Source: an uncultured Verrucomicrobiota bacterium | GTDB lineage: Bacteria > Verrucomicrobiota > Verrucomicrobiia > Limisphaerales > UBA9464 | Length of the DNA: 35,705 nucleotides | Reading direction: 5' to 3' | Assembly (NCBI GenBank): GCA_903925515.1 | Contig: CAIYFP010000518.1 | Coordinates: 1 to 35,705, forward strand | Shown: positions 23,578 to 31,979 of the stretch, one piece after another | How positions within the stretch are numbered: the stretch's first letter is position 1 | Layout: the number at the start of each line of letters is the position of its first letter | Translations under genes and position numbers: made by a program | Notes under the pieces: generated by a model | The model's input: only the letters and a program-made list of their open reading frames with translations | What the model was told of the DNA's origin: nothing | The model's database searches: none

Positions 23578-25764
23578 ATGATCCCGCACGCATCGCCCAC
23601 CCGTTTCCCACGGTGGCTCCTCATGGCCCTCGCCATGCTCGCCGCGCTGCCGTCCATGGCGAAGATCCAGTTCGACGTCTTTCCCGGCCATGACGCCGTC
23701 GCGCGCGCCGGCGGCTGGTTCCCCGTCATGGTCGAGGTCTTCAACGACGGCCCGGGCTTCGACGCCGTCGTCGAGATCGGCCAAGCCCAGATCGGCGGCA
23801 CCCCCCAGCGCATGGCCGTCGAGTTGCCCTCCAACACCCGAAAACGCCTTCTCTTCAATTGCTTCTCCAGCTCCCACGGCAACCTCGCGATCGACGCAAG
23901 GCTCCTCGACAAGGCCGGGAAGGTCCGCGCGGAAAACCTCGGACAGCGCCTCGCCCAGGTTCAATGGGAGAACTTCATCATGGGCGCCGCGCCCCAGTCC
24001 TACGCCGGCATGCCCTCCTTCCCCGAGATCGACGGCAGGGCCACGGACTTCCAACCCCGCGTCACCCGCCTCTCCATCGGCCAAGGCCTCGAAACCTTCC
24101 CCGACAACCCCATCACCCTCGAGTCCCTCAACGCCATCTACCTCAACTCCAGCCGCGCCATCGAACTCAAGGAACCCCAGGCCGACGCCCTCCTCGCATG
24201 GGTCCATGCCGGGGGCCACCTCGTCGTCGCCGTGGACCAACCCGGCGACGTCTCGGCCACCCCATGGCTCCGCGACGTCCTCCCCGTCACCGTCCAAGGC
24301 TCCGCCAATGCCGCGGTCGGGGCCGCCGTCGCAGCATGGCTCAATCAACCCGACTCCCGGCCCGGCTCCGGCACGCTCTCCTTTGCCTTGCAGCCCCCAC
24401 CCAAGGGCCAGCAAGGATCCCCCGCCGCCGAGCTCTCCCCCTTCGCAACCCTCAAGCTCGACCTCGCCATCAAGTCCTCCGCCCAAGTCCCCGTGGCCGG
24501 CTTCGCCCCAAGGCAGGGCCAGCCCCTCGTGTCCGTCGAAAGCAAGCCCGTCCTCGTCTCAGGCCCCAAGGGCCGCGGCCTCGTCACCGCCATCGCCTTC
24601 AACCCCGAACGCGAGCCCTTCAAGTCATGGAAGGACAAGGGCTGGTTCTGGGCCAAGGTCGCCGGCATCCCGGACACCCTCCTCCGCAAGACCGACGTCC
24701 ATGTCTGGGGCGGCCGCGCCATCGACGCCGTCTTCGGCGCCATGATCGAGACCCGCCAGGTCCGCAAGCTCCCCGTCGGCGTCCTCCTCCTCCTGCTCCT
24801 CGTCTATCTCCTTGTCATCGGCCCCATCGACCGTTGGTGGCTCAAGAAAATCAATCGCCCCATGCTCACATGGGTCACCTTCCCGGCCTATGTCCTCCTC
24901 TTCTCCGTCCTCATCTACTACATCGGCTTCCGACTCCGCGCCGGGAACAGCGAATGGACCGAGCTGCACGTCGTGGACATCTACCCCCGTTCCGGCGACG
25001 CCCTCCTCCGCGGTCGCACCTTCGCCTCCGTCTATTCCCCCGCCAACAACACCTATCCCGTCGCCATCAAGGCCGACGCCGCCCACTTCAGGACCGAGTT
25101 CCTCGGCGTCGCCGGCAACGCCGCCATGGGCAACCGCACCCGCGTCCGCGTCGATCCCAAGGGCTTCGACGCCGACCTCGACGTCCCCGTCTGGACCTCC
25201 ATGCTCGCCGTGGGCGACTGGGTCGCGTCCGCCCAGCCCCCGGTCGAGGCTCGCCTCGACGGCCCAACACTCGTCCTCGCCAATCGTCGTGACGCCCCCC
25301 TCACCAACATCGTCGTCGTCCACGACCAAAAGGCCCTCACGATCCCATCCCTCCCCGGCGGCGAAACACTCCGCATCGACCTCGCCACCTCCAACCCCCA
25401 GGACGTCTCCATCCCCTTGGCGGACCTCACCCGCGACTGGTCCGCCACCTTCAACACCGTCGCCAATGCCCGCGGCGACGTCTTTGGCGGGCAAGGCCAG
25501 GAACACATCGACAACTGGCCCGGCGCATCCGTCGCCGCCAGCCTCACCCAACGCGTCTCCGGCAACGACGACGGCCAGCGCCACTTCGTCTGGCCCCCGG
25601 GCTTCGACCTCTCCCCCATGGCCGTGCGCGGCGACATCCTCGTCATGGCCTTCGCTCGCAACGACAGCGTCCTCCCCGGCGTCAACCGCTTCGCCGCCTT
25701 CCAGCAATCGCGTCACACCCTCTACCGCCTCGTCCTCAACCGCGCTCGCAAAACGCGCCCCTGA
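23578..25764 (+). CDS. Large membrane-anchored protein of the ABC-2 module (GldG/DUF4350-like features)
   Basis: About 728 residues. A signal-like N terminus (RWLLMALAMLAALPSMA, cleavage near 28) is followed by a beta-rich extracytoplasmic region (AGGWFPVMVEVFNDGPG). Around residues 195-230 the text LLAWVHAGGHLVVAVDQPGD resembles the GATase-like fold found in DUF4350 and GldG-type proteins. Two membrane helices lie near 400-417 and 435-455, followed by a second beta-rich domain of about 270 residues. It ends 8 bp before an ABC ATPase gene, so it is almost certainly part of that exporter. ATGs at 23551 and 23578 are both possible; 23578 gives the better signal. I do not recognise a characterised homologue. 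Confidence 0.82.
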   Translation: MIPHASPTRFPRWLLMALAMLAALPSMAKIQFDVFPGHDAVARAGGWFPVMVEVFNDGPGFDAVVEIGQAQIGGTPQRMAVELPSNTRKRLLFNCFSSSHGNLAIDARLLDKAGKVRAENLGQRLAQVQWENFIMGAAPQSYAGMPSFPEIDGRATDFQPRVTRLSIGQGLETFPDNPITLESLNAIYLNSSRAIELKEPQADALLAWVHAGGHLVVAVDQPGDVSATPWLRDVLPVTVQGSANAAVGAAVAAWLNQPDSRPGSGTLSFALQPPPKGQQGSPAAELSPFATLKLDLAIKSSAQVPVAGFAPRQGQPLVSVESKPVLVSGPKGRGLVTAIAFNPEREPFKSWKDKGWFWAKVAGIPDTLLRKTDVHVWGGRAIDAVFGAMIETRQVRKLPVGVLLLLLLVYLLVIGPIDRWWLKKINRPMLTWVTFPAYVLLFSVLIYYIGFRLRAGNSEWTELHVVDIYPRSGDALLRGRTFASVYSPANNTYPVAIKADAAHFRTEFLGVAGNAAMGNRTRVRVDPKGFDADLDVPVWTSMLAVGDWVASAQPPVEARLDGPTLVLANRRDAPLTNIVVVHDQKALTIPSLPGGETLRIDLATSNPQDVSIPLADLTRDWSATFNTVANARGDVFGGQGQEHIDNWPGASVAASLTQRVSGNDDGQRHFVWPPGFDLSPMAVRGDILVMAFARNDSVLPGVNRFAAFQQSRHTLYRLVLNRARKTRP

Positions 25765-25771
25765 CACGACC

Positions 25772-26758
25772 ATGAACGACAACCCCCTTCGCTTGAACGA
25801 GCAGGCCCCGTCCGCCGCCCCGCCCATCCCCGCCGTCCAAACCCACGCCCTGAGCCGTGCCTACGGCTCCATGACCGCACTCTCCAACCTCGACCTCACC
25901 GTCCATCGCGCCGACCTGTTCGGCTTCATCGGGTCCAACGGCGCCGGCAAAACCACCACCCTCCGCATCCTCGCCACCTTCCTCACCCCCTCCAGCGGAC
26001 GCGCCGAGGTCCTCGGCCATGACGTCGTCCGCGACGCCGACCGCGTCCGCCACCTCATTGGCTACATGCCCGACTTCTTCGGCGTGTACAAGGACATGGA
26101 GGTCACCGAGTACCTCGACTTCTTCGGCGCCTGCTACAAGATCCCGGCTGCCGTCCGCGAAAAAACCGTCGCCGACGTCCTCGAGCTCGTCGGCCTCACC
26201 GAGAAACGCGGCGCACTCATCGGCGCCCTTTCCCGCGGCATGCAGCAACGGCTCGGCCTTGCTCGCGTCCTCATTCACGACCCCCAGCTCCTCCTCCTCG
26301 ACGAGCCCGCCTCCGGCCTCGACCCCCGCGCGCGCATCGAGATGATGGCCATCCTCCAGGAGCTCCAGCGCATGGGGAAAACCATCATCATCTCCTCCCA
26401 CATCCTCTCGGAGCTCCAAACCCTCTGCAATCGCTGCGCCATCATCGAGAAGGGCCGCCTCATCTACTCCGGGCCCGTCCAGGGCGTCCGCGCCGACTCC
26501 CAGGTCGGCCGCGTCTTCCGCGCCCGCGTCTCCACCGACCCCGGCCGCGCCCTCGAACTCCTCCGCGCCCGCCCCGAGGTCATCGAGGCCCACGAGGAGG
26601 ACGGCCGCCTCCGCGTCACCGTGCGCGACGACCACGCCGACGCCGGCCTCGTCGCGGAAACCCTCGTGCGGGGCGGCGCACGCCTCGTCGAGCTCCGCGA
26701 GGAGGAACTCGGCCTTGAGGAGGTCTTCCTGCGCGTCACCAAGGGCGAGACCCAGTAA
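25772..26758 (+). CDS. ABC transporter ATP-binding protein (ABC-2/CcmA type)
   Basis: 328 residues. Walker A is GSNGAGKTT (54-62), the ABC signature LSRGMQQRL (153-161) and Walker B LLLLDEPASGLDP (173-185), with the H-loop in ISSHILSEL. The signature Arg-Gly-Met in place of Ser-Gly-Gly is common in the multidrug/polysaccharide-export-like CcmA group. A C-terminal extension of about 95 residues (from VFRARVSTDPG) resembles the domain of ABC-2 ATPases that contact their permease. It sits between the large membrane protein and the permease, 8 bp after the first and 52 bp before the second. Confidence 0.95.
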   Translation: MNDNPLRLNEQAPSAAPPIPAVQTHALSRAYGSMTALSNLDLTVHRADLFGFIGSNGAGKTTTLRILATFLTPSSGRAEVLGHDVVRDADRVRHLIGYMPDFFGVYKDMEVTEYLDFFGACYKIPAAVREKTVADVLELVGLTEKRGALIGALSRGMQQRLGLARVLIHDPQLLLLDEPASGLDPRARIEMMAILQELQRMGKTIIISSHILSELQTLCNRCAIIEKGRLIYSGPVQGVRADSQVGRVFRARVSTDPGRALELLRARPEVIEAHEEDGRLRVTVRDDHADAGLVAETLVRGGARLVELREEELGLEEVFLRVTKGETQ

Positions 26759-26810
26759 CGCCCCGACCACGCTCCCCTTCGCTCGCCCCAACCCCTCGCC
26801 GGGCGCACCC

Positions 26811-28472
26811 ATGACCCTCCTGCCCGTCGCCCATCGCGAACTCCTCGTCGAGGCCCGCAACGGCGCCGGCGCATGGTCCCGGTTCCTCGCCGCCCTCGGC
26901 GGCATCGCCCTCTTCGGCCTCCTTTGGCTGCCCACGCAGTCCAACCCGCAGGTCGTCTCCGAGATCCTCTTCCTCACCATGGCATGCCTCCTCCTTGCCT
27001 ACGCCCTCTTCGCCGGCGCCCTCCATACCGCCGACGCCATCGGACGCGAAAAACGGAACGGCACCCTCGGCCTCCTCTTCCTCACCGACCTCTCCGCACT
27101 CGACATCATCGCGGGCAAGCTCGCCGCCACCGCCACCCGCTCCGTCTATGGTGTCCTCGCCCTCGTCCCGGTCCTTGCCCTCCCCACCATCCTGGGCGGC
27201 GTCTCCGGCGATCAGGTCGCCCGTGCCGTCCTCGCCATCCTCGTCACCCTCCTGCTCTCCCTCTCCGTCGGCCTGCTCGCCTCCATCCTCGCACGCGACT
27301 TCAGGTCTGCCGTCACCGCCTCCCTCCTCTCCATGGCCATCCTCGGCGTCGGCATCGACGCCGCCTCGTGGGTCGTGTCCATCCGCACCTCCACGTCCCC
27401 AGACGCCGTCCGCCAATGGAGCCCGATCGCGATGTTCCGCTGGTCGATGGCCGACCCACGCCGCCATCCCGGGTCCAACGCCTTGTTCCACAAGGCATGG
27501 CGCCATCAAGCCGCGCTCGCCGCCGCCACCCTCGCCGCCGCCGCAATCCTCGTCCGGCGCCAGCGCCTCGGCTGGATTGAATCCTCCGCCGCCCTGCCCA
27601 TGCCACGCCCAACCCATGGCCCCGGACCCGTCGGCTGGCGCCACGTCGAATGGGAACACCTCATGACCCGTAACCCCTACGCGTGGCTGCAACGCGTCGC
27701 CCGTCCCATCCCCCGCACCTTCCTCCTCGCCTTTGCCATCGTGTCCTCCCTCTGCGTCGTCTCCGCCGCCGTCGCACTCGCCAATCCCGGCACCACCCTC
27801 CAGCTCAACGCCTTCGCCCTCGCCCTCATCCTCGTCGCCGCCCTTCACGTGGGCCTCAAACTCCAGCTCATCCTCGCTGCAACCCGGGGCATCAACGAGG
27901 ACCGCGACACCGGCGCCCTCGAGTTGCTCGTCGTCTCAGGCATCGGCCCAGCCCTCGTCCAGAAGGGCCATCGCGACGCCCTCGTCCTCCAGTACCGCTG
28001 GCTCATCATGGCCGTCTATGCCGCCCAGTTCGTCATGGCCGCCGTCGTCTCCAGCAAGGGACTCCCCGTCGGCGCCGAGGCCGTCGTCATCATCCTGGTC
28101 GTCGGCGCCGCCTTCCTCTGGCTTGACGCCGACTCCATCATCCGCGTCGGCCTCCGCCATGGCCTCAAGGAACCCGATCCTCAGTCCGCATTCCGCCAGA
28201 CATTCCTCCGCGTCCTTCTCCCGGGCTGGGTCGCCGTTCTTCCCATCGCCGTCGCACTCGTCTCCGGCGCGTCGCCCGCCACCCTCGCCCTCACCGGCCT
28301 CGCATGGCTCGCTGTCTCGGCCTACGCCCTCCTGCGCGCCCGCAAACGCGCCCGCATCGACATCGACCACGGCTTCATGGCCCTCGCCGCCGAGCTCCCC
28401 TTCGACACCGACGACTGGGAGGTCCGCGACGACTTCCGGCGCGCCGCCAGCGCCCAATACCAAAGGCCCTGA
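26811..28472 (+). CDS. ABC-2 permease, apparently two fused half-permeases
   Basis: 553 residues with around a dozen hydrophobic segments. The ABC-2 coupling-type motif appears twice: REKRNGTLGLLFLTDLS (79-95) and NEDRDTGALELLVVSG (362-377), about 280 residues apart. Each copy is followed by a set of membrane spans. The halves are joined by a basic, cytoplasmic-looking linker (about 248-300). The simplest reading is a tandem fusion giving both transmembrane domains in one chain. The C-terminal 40 residues are hydrophilic. Its substrate is unknown. Confidence 0.9.
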   Translation: MTLLPVAHRELLVEARNGAGAWSRFLAALGGIALFGLLWLPTQSNPQVVSEILFLTMACLLLAYALFAGALHTADAIGREKRNGTLGLLFLTDLSALDIIAGKLAATATRSVYGVLALVPVLALPTILGGVSGDQVARAVLAILVTLLLSLSVGLLASILARDFRSAVTASLLSMAILGVGIDAASWVVSIRTSTSPDAVRQWSPIAMFRWSMADPRRHPGSNALFHKAWRHQAALAAATLAAAAILVRRQRLGWIESSAALPMPRPTHGPGPVGWRHVEWEHLMTRNPYAWLQRVARPIPRTFLLAFAIVSSLCVVSAAVALANPGTTLQLNAFALALILVAALHVGLKLQLILAATRGINEDRDTGALELLVVSGIGPALVQKGHRDALVLQYRWLIMAVYAAQFVMAAVVSSKGLPVGAEAVVIILVVGAAFLWLDADSIIRVGLRHGLKEPDPQSAFRQTFLRVLLPGWVAVLPIAVALVSGASPATLALTGLAWLAVSAYALLRARKRARIDIDHGFMALAAELPFDTDDWEVRDDFRRAASAQYQRP

Positions 28473-28497
28473 CCGCGGAGCCTCGCCCCGGTCGCCG

Positions 28498-30051
28498 TCA
28501 ACGCCCGCCCGCCCGCGCCCCGTCCTCAAGGGCCATCAACGTCGTCATCGTCCCCACGTAAACCACCCCGTTCGCCGCCGTCGCCGTCGCGCTGATCGGC
28601 GCCCCAAGGTTCACCCGATGCATCAACCGCTTCTCGCCCGCGTCCGCAAGGATGCTCAGCTCCCCGCGGCGCGTCCCAACGTACACCTTCCCGTCCGCCA
28701 CCAACGCCGACGCCCAAACCTCGCCGTCCACCGTCTCCGTCCAAAGCGAACGCCCCGTCGCGGCATCAAGGCAATGCAGCGTCCGCATCGAGTCCGCCAC
28801 GTACACGCGCCCACCGGACAACGTCGGCGTGGACATCGTGTGACGCCCCAGCGGGGCCGACCACACCAACGCCGTCCCCGTCCGGTCCCCCGTCCCGCGC
28901 GGGTCGATGCACCGCACCCATGCCGCGTTCTTGCCCCAGAACCAGTCCCCTCCCCCCGCCACGTACAACCGTCCCCCGTGCAGCACCGGCATCCCGTAGA
29001 TGTTGCTCGGGCTCGTCGCACGGTTCCCATTGAAGCGATGCACGTCCTCCTTCGGCCCCTCCGGGTCGAAGTCGAACCTCCACAACGCCTTCATCCGCCG
29101 CACCTCGCCCCCGGGCACGTCCTTCCCCGAGACCGTCTCGAATCCGTACAAGACGCCGTCCCCGCCCGCGAACAGGACCCGCGGCCTCCCATCGATCACG
29201 CCCATCGACGGCGACGACCAGGTGCAATGAAAGATGCGCGGCGCGATCCGCTCGTCGTCCCGCGCCACGATGCGTCCCGTGTGCTTGTCCAGCACAAGGA
29301 GGCTCGGGGCGTCCGGCGTCCGGATCTTCTTGTGGGTGTTGTCCACCCCCGTGCCGGAGTTCAGGTAGAGCTCGTCCCCGTGCACCATGATCGACGCATG
29401 CGCGGCGTCATGCGACCAGATGCCCGCCTCCGCGTGCAGGCTCACATGCCATAGGACGTCCGCGTCCAATGGCCCCGCCGCCACCCGCGGCTCCCCCTCC
29501 GGACTCTGCAACCGGGCCTCCTCGGCAAAGCCTTGGTTCCCGTTCTCCATCCCGGCCATGTCGAGGCACACCACCTCGCCCCGGCTCGTCACCACGTAGG
29601 CACGGTCCCCCTCCACCGTCGCCGTCGAGGACATCCCGGAGTTCGGCCAGTCGAGATAGGGATCCTCCGCCCGCTTCGGGACCACCAACTGCCAGCGCAA
29701 TGCCCCCGTCGCCTCATCAAGACAAAGCAGCACCCCGCGATCGCCAACATGCCGCGGGTCCCGCGGTCGCCCGTTGTTCGTCCCCACCAACACGCGCCCA
29801 CGCGCCACCACCGGCGTCGAATGCGATTCCGTCCCAAGCGGCGCCACCCATCGCACGTTGCGCCCCGTCCCCATGTCGAAGCTCCCCGGCAACCCGCGCT
29901 CGGTCGAAGCAAGGTTGCGCCCCCATGCATGGCCCCACTGCGGCTGGTCCGCGCCCATCAAGGCGTCCCCACCAAGCCATGCCAGCATTGCGATTCCCAA
30001 CGACATCCCCCGGCGCTTCAAGCCGCCAAGGCTCCGTGCGCTCGTCTTCAC
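28498..30051 (-). CDS. Exported PQQ-like beta-propeller protein
   Basis: 517 residues with repeated propeller blades (for example VLLCLDEATGALRW, PSLLVLDKHTGRIV, LHCLDAATGRSLW and GKVYVGTRRGELSIL) of the outer-membrane-assembly/alcohol-dehydrogenase PQQ fold. The N terminus has a signal sequence. The GTG at 30051 overlaps the upstream stop (GTGA) and gives the positively charged n-region. ATG at 30006 (MSLGIAMLAWLGG) is a shorter alternative. No PQQ-dehydrogenase catalytic motif was identified, so a structural or binding role is more likely than a redox enzyme. It is the last gene of a four-gene operon and converges on the ABC permease with only 25 bp between. Confidence 0.9.
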   Translation of the reverse strand: MKTSARSLGGLKRRGMSLGIAMLAWLGGDALMGADQPQWGHAWGRNLASTERGLPGSFDMGTGRNVRWVAPLGTESHSTPVVARGRVLVGTNNGRPRDPRHVGDRGVLLCLDEATGALRWQLVVPKRAEDPYLDWPNSGMSSTATVEGDRAYVVTSRGEVVCLDMAGMENGNQGFAEEARLQSPEGEPRVAAGPLDADVLWHVSLHAEAGIWSHDAAHASIMVHGDELYLNSGTGVDNTHKKIRTPDAPSLLVLDKHTGRIVARDDERIAPRIFHCTWSSPSMGVIDGRPRVLFAGGDGVLYGFETVSGKDVPGGEVRRMKALWRFDFDPEGPKEDVHRFNGNRATSPSNIYGMPVLHGGRLYVAGGGDWFWGKNAAWVRCIDPRGTGDRTGTALVWSAPLGRHTMSTPTLSGGRVYVADSMRTLHCLDAATGRSLWTETVDGEVWASALVADGKVYVGTRRGELSILADAGEKRLMHRVNLGAPISATATAANGVVYVGTMTTLMALEDGARAGGR

Positions 30052-30443
30052 CGCGATTCAAGGACCACGTTGGCGTAGATCCGCATCTCGCCCGTGCGCA
30101 CAAGCCCGGTGCTCCCGGGAACGCGCCCCTTCATTTCCACGTGCGGTTCGTACTGCAAGACGCCGGCGCCCGCCCCAAGCGCCTCCTCAAACTCCCGTCG
30201 CGTCCCCGCGTCGTTGTTCTCAAGGAACTCCCGCGCCATCCATGCCGCGCCCGGCTTCCATGTCGCCCGGATCGCCGCCAGCACCTGCGGCACCGTCGGC
30301 ACCCCAGCCACCAACGACAGGTCCACCTCCTCCATCCCCGGCCACGACGGAAACATCGCGTCCGCGATCACGATCCGGTTCGTATGCCGCACCCGCGCCA
30401 GCAGCGACAGCAGGCGCGGGTTCAAAATGCGCGTCTCGATCAT
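30048..30443 (-). CDS. RbsD/FucU family sugar mutarotase-like protein
   Basis: 131 residues with the RbsD/FucU pattern: ILNPRLLSLLARVRHTNRIVIADA, with catalytic-type His20, then DLSLVAGVPTVPQVL (41-55) and the C-terminal RTGEMRIYANVVLESR. The family interconverts pyranose and furanose or anomeric forms of ribose and fucose. The usual rbs/fuc transport genes are absent. It follows the deacetylase gene by 16 bp and is coupled to the PQQ protein by a 4-nt overlap. ATG at 30443 starts exactly where family similarity begins. Confidence 0.9.
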   Translation of the reverse strand: MIETRILNPRLLSLLARVRHTNRIVIADAMFPSWPGMEEVDLSLVAGVPTVPQVLAAIRATWKPGAAWMAREFLENNDAGTRREFEEALGAGAGVLQYEPHVEMKGRVPGSTGLVRTGEMRIYANVVLESR

Positions 30444-30459
30444 CTCCAGTCCCTTCTCC

Positions 30460-31332
30460 CTACCGAAATTCCTTCCCCTCCAGCCCGAGCAGGTAATGAA
30501 ACACCAGGTCCGGCAAGTCCGTGCTGTAGCCCCCCTCCAGCACCCCAAACACCGGCACCCCAAGCCCCCGCAACTCCTTCCCGAGCCAATGGAAATCCTC
30601 CCGCTCCAACGTCCCGTTCGCCAACGGGTCCCGCACATAGGCATCAAAGCCCGCCGACACCCCCACCAACTGCGGCCGCGCATCACGCACCCGCCCCAAT
30701 GCCCGCCCCAGCACCCCACGCCACGCCTCCCGCGACGTCCGCGGCGCCACCGGGTAGTTGAAGCAGTTCCCCCCCACATCCGACGTCCCCGTGCCCGGGT
30801 AGCACGGATGCTGGTGAACCGACACGAACGTCACGCCCTCCCGCCCCAGCACGATGTCCTCCGTCCCGTTGCCGTGGTGCACGTCGAAGTCGAACAACGC
30901 AACCCGCTCCGTCCCCGTCGCCCGTGCCTCCAACGCCGCCACCGCCAAGGAGCCAAGGTAGCAAAAACCCATCGCCTGCCCCCGCGTCGCATGATGCCCC
31001 GGCGGACGCATCAGGCTGAACGCCGGCTCCCCACGCCGCGCACGCCGCATCGCCTCGATCGCCCCGCCCACCGCCCTCCTCGCATGCCCGTCGATCCCCG
31101 GGTGCGCCGGCGTGTCCCCGTCGAAGTCCTCCCCCAACCCAATCCGCGCCAACAACCCGCCCGTGTGCGCCCGCAGCAACATCGCGTCCTCCACCATCGC
31201 CGGCGACGCCCACGTCACCTCCATCGACTTCTGCTGCCGCAACAAGTCAAGGGTCCGCCCCACCCGCTGCGGACGCTCCGGATGACCCGGCGCCCGGTAC
31301 CCCACGCAGCGCTCGTCCGTGATCACCGTCAT
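30460..31332 (-). CDS. Histone-deacetylase-superfamily hydrolase
   Basis: A zinc hydrolase of 290 residues from the class II HDAC/acetoin-utilisation/acetylpolyamine amidohydrolase superfamily. The active site is fully present: RPPGHHATR (His113 and His114), the zinc ligands Asp150 and His152 in FDFDVHHGNG, Asp230 in SAGFDAY, and Tyr269 in LEGGYS. It would remove acyl groups from small molecules or lysines in the cytoplasm; the substrate is unknown. It lies between a rhodanese gene (10 bp upstream) and the RbsD-like gene. Confidence 0.93.
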   Translation of the reverse strand: MTVITDERCVGYRAPGHPERPQRVGRTLDLLRQQKSMEVTWASPAMVEDAMLLRAHTGGLLARIGLGEDFDGDTPAHPGIDGHARRAVGGAIEAMRRARRGEPAFSLMRPPGHHATRGQAMGFCYLGSLAVAALEARATGTERVALFDFDVHHGNGTEDIVLGREGVTFVSVHQHPCYPGTGTSDVGGNCFNYPVAPRTSREAWRGVLGRALGRVRDARPQLVGVSAGFDAYVRDPLANGTLEREDFHWLGKELRGLGVPVFGVLEGGYSTDLPDLVFHYLLGLEGKEFR

Positions 31333-31342
31333 CGCGCCCTCC

Positions 31343-31711
31343 TCAACGGACGATCTCCCAGCCCGAGGCCACGAGGCCCTTGTAACCCCCAACCAACGAC
31401 GAGACGTTCCGGTAGCCCATCCGCTGCGCCACCTCGCACGTCAGGATGCTCCGGTAGCCCCCCCCGCAATACATCACGATCTCCGCCGACGCGTCCGGGA
31501 ACCTCGCCTCGATGTCCCGCTCCAGCACCCCCTTGCCAAGGTGGACCGCCCCGGCCCCTCGCCCCGCCGCCCACTCCATGTCCTCCCTCACGTCCACAAG
31601 CACCAGCCCCGGGTTCGTCCGCATCCGCTCGCGCAATTCCTCCACCGTCACCTCGCGCACCCGCGCCCGCGCCTCGTCCACCACCTTCAGGAATCCCGCG
31701 GAATGTTGCAT
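31343..31711 (-). CDS. Single-domain rhodanese-like protein
   Basis: 122 residues from ATG 31711; the open frame continues 14 codons further upstream, but MQHSAGFLKV is the likelier start. The catalytic loop is YCGGGYRS with Cys82, preceded by LVDVREDMEW (38-47) and followed by GYRNVSSLVGGYKG. Rhodaneses transfer sulfane sulfur or act as sulfur carriers. It is the first gene of the minus-strand operon and is divergent from recD2 across 268 bp. Confidence 0.9.
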   Translation of the reverse strand: MQHSAGFLKVVDEARARVREVTVEELRERMRTNPGLVLVDVREDMEWAAGRGAGAVHLGKGVLERDIEARFPDASAEIVMYCGGGYRSILTCEVAQRMGYRNVSSLVGGYKGLVASGWEIVR

Positions 31712-31806
31712 GAACCCAAGCCTACCCACGCCCCCGTCGGAATGAAGTTCCAAGTTCGCCCCGCCCCCCGGCCGCTCTCGCGCCGCGCGAGCCGGGAGCC
31801 CTTAAA

Positions 31807-31844
31807 CCAAAATGGCTACGCCTGGCTTTGCGCCTCCATCTTGG
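31807..31844. repeat. Imperfect inverted repeat in the rhodanese-recD2 promoter region
   Basis: Arms CCAAAATGG (31807-31815) and CCATCTTGG (31836-31844) pair at eight of nine positions around a 20-nt loop. It is the most AT-rich patch of a very GC-rich gap and lies between divergent genes. It could be an operator, a hairpin, or part of a dispersed element. Confidence 0.4.
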
Positions 31845-31979
31845 CTCTTGAAAGCCCTCCGGCGGGACGAATCCTCCGTCATGCAGGAACCGCTCGCCTC
31901 GTCGCCTTCGCCGTCGTCCCGTCCGGCCTCGGCCATCCCATCGTCCGCTCCTGCCCCCAGGGCTTGACCCCCGGCACGA

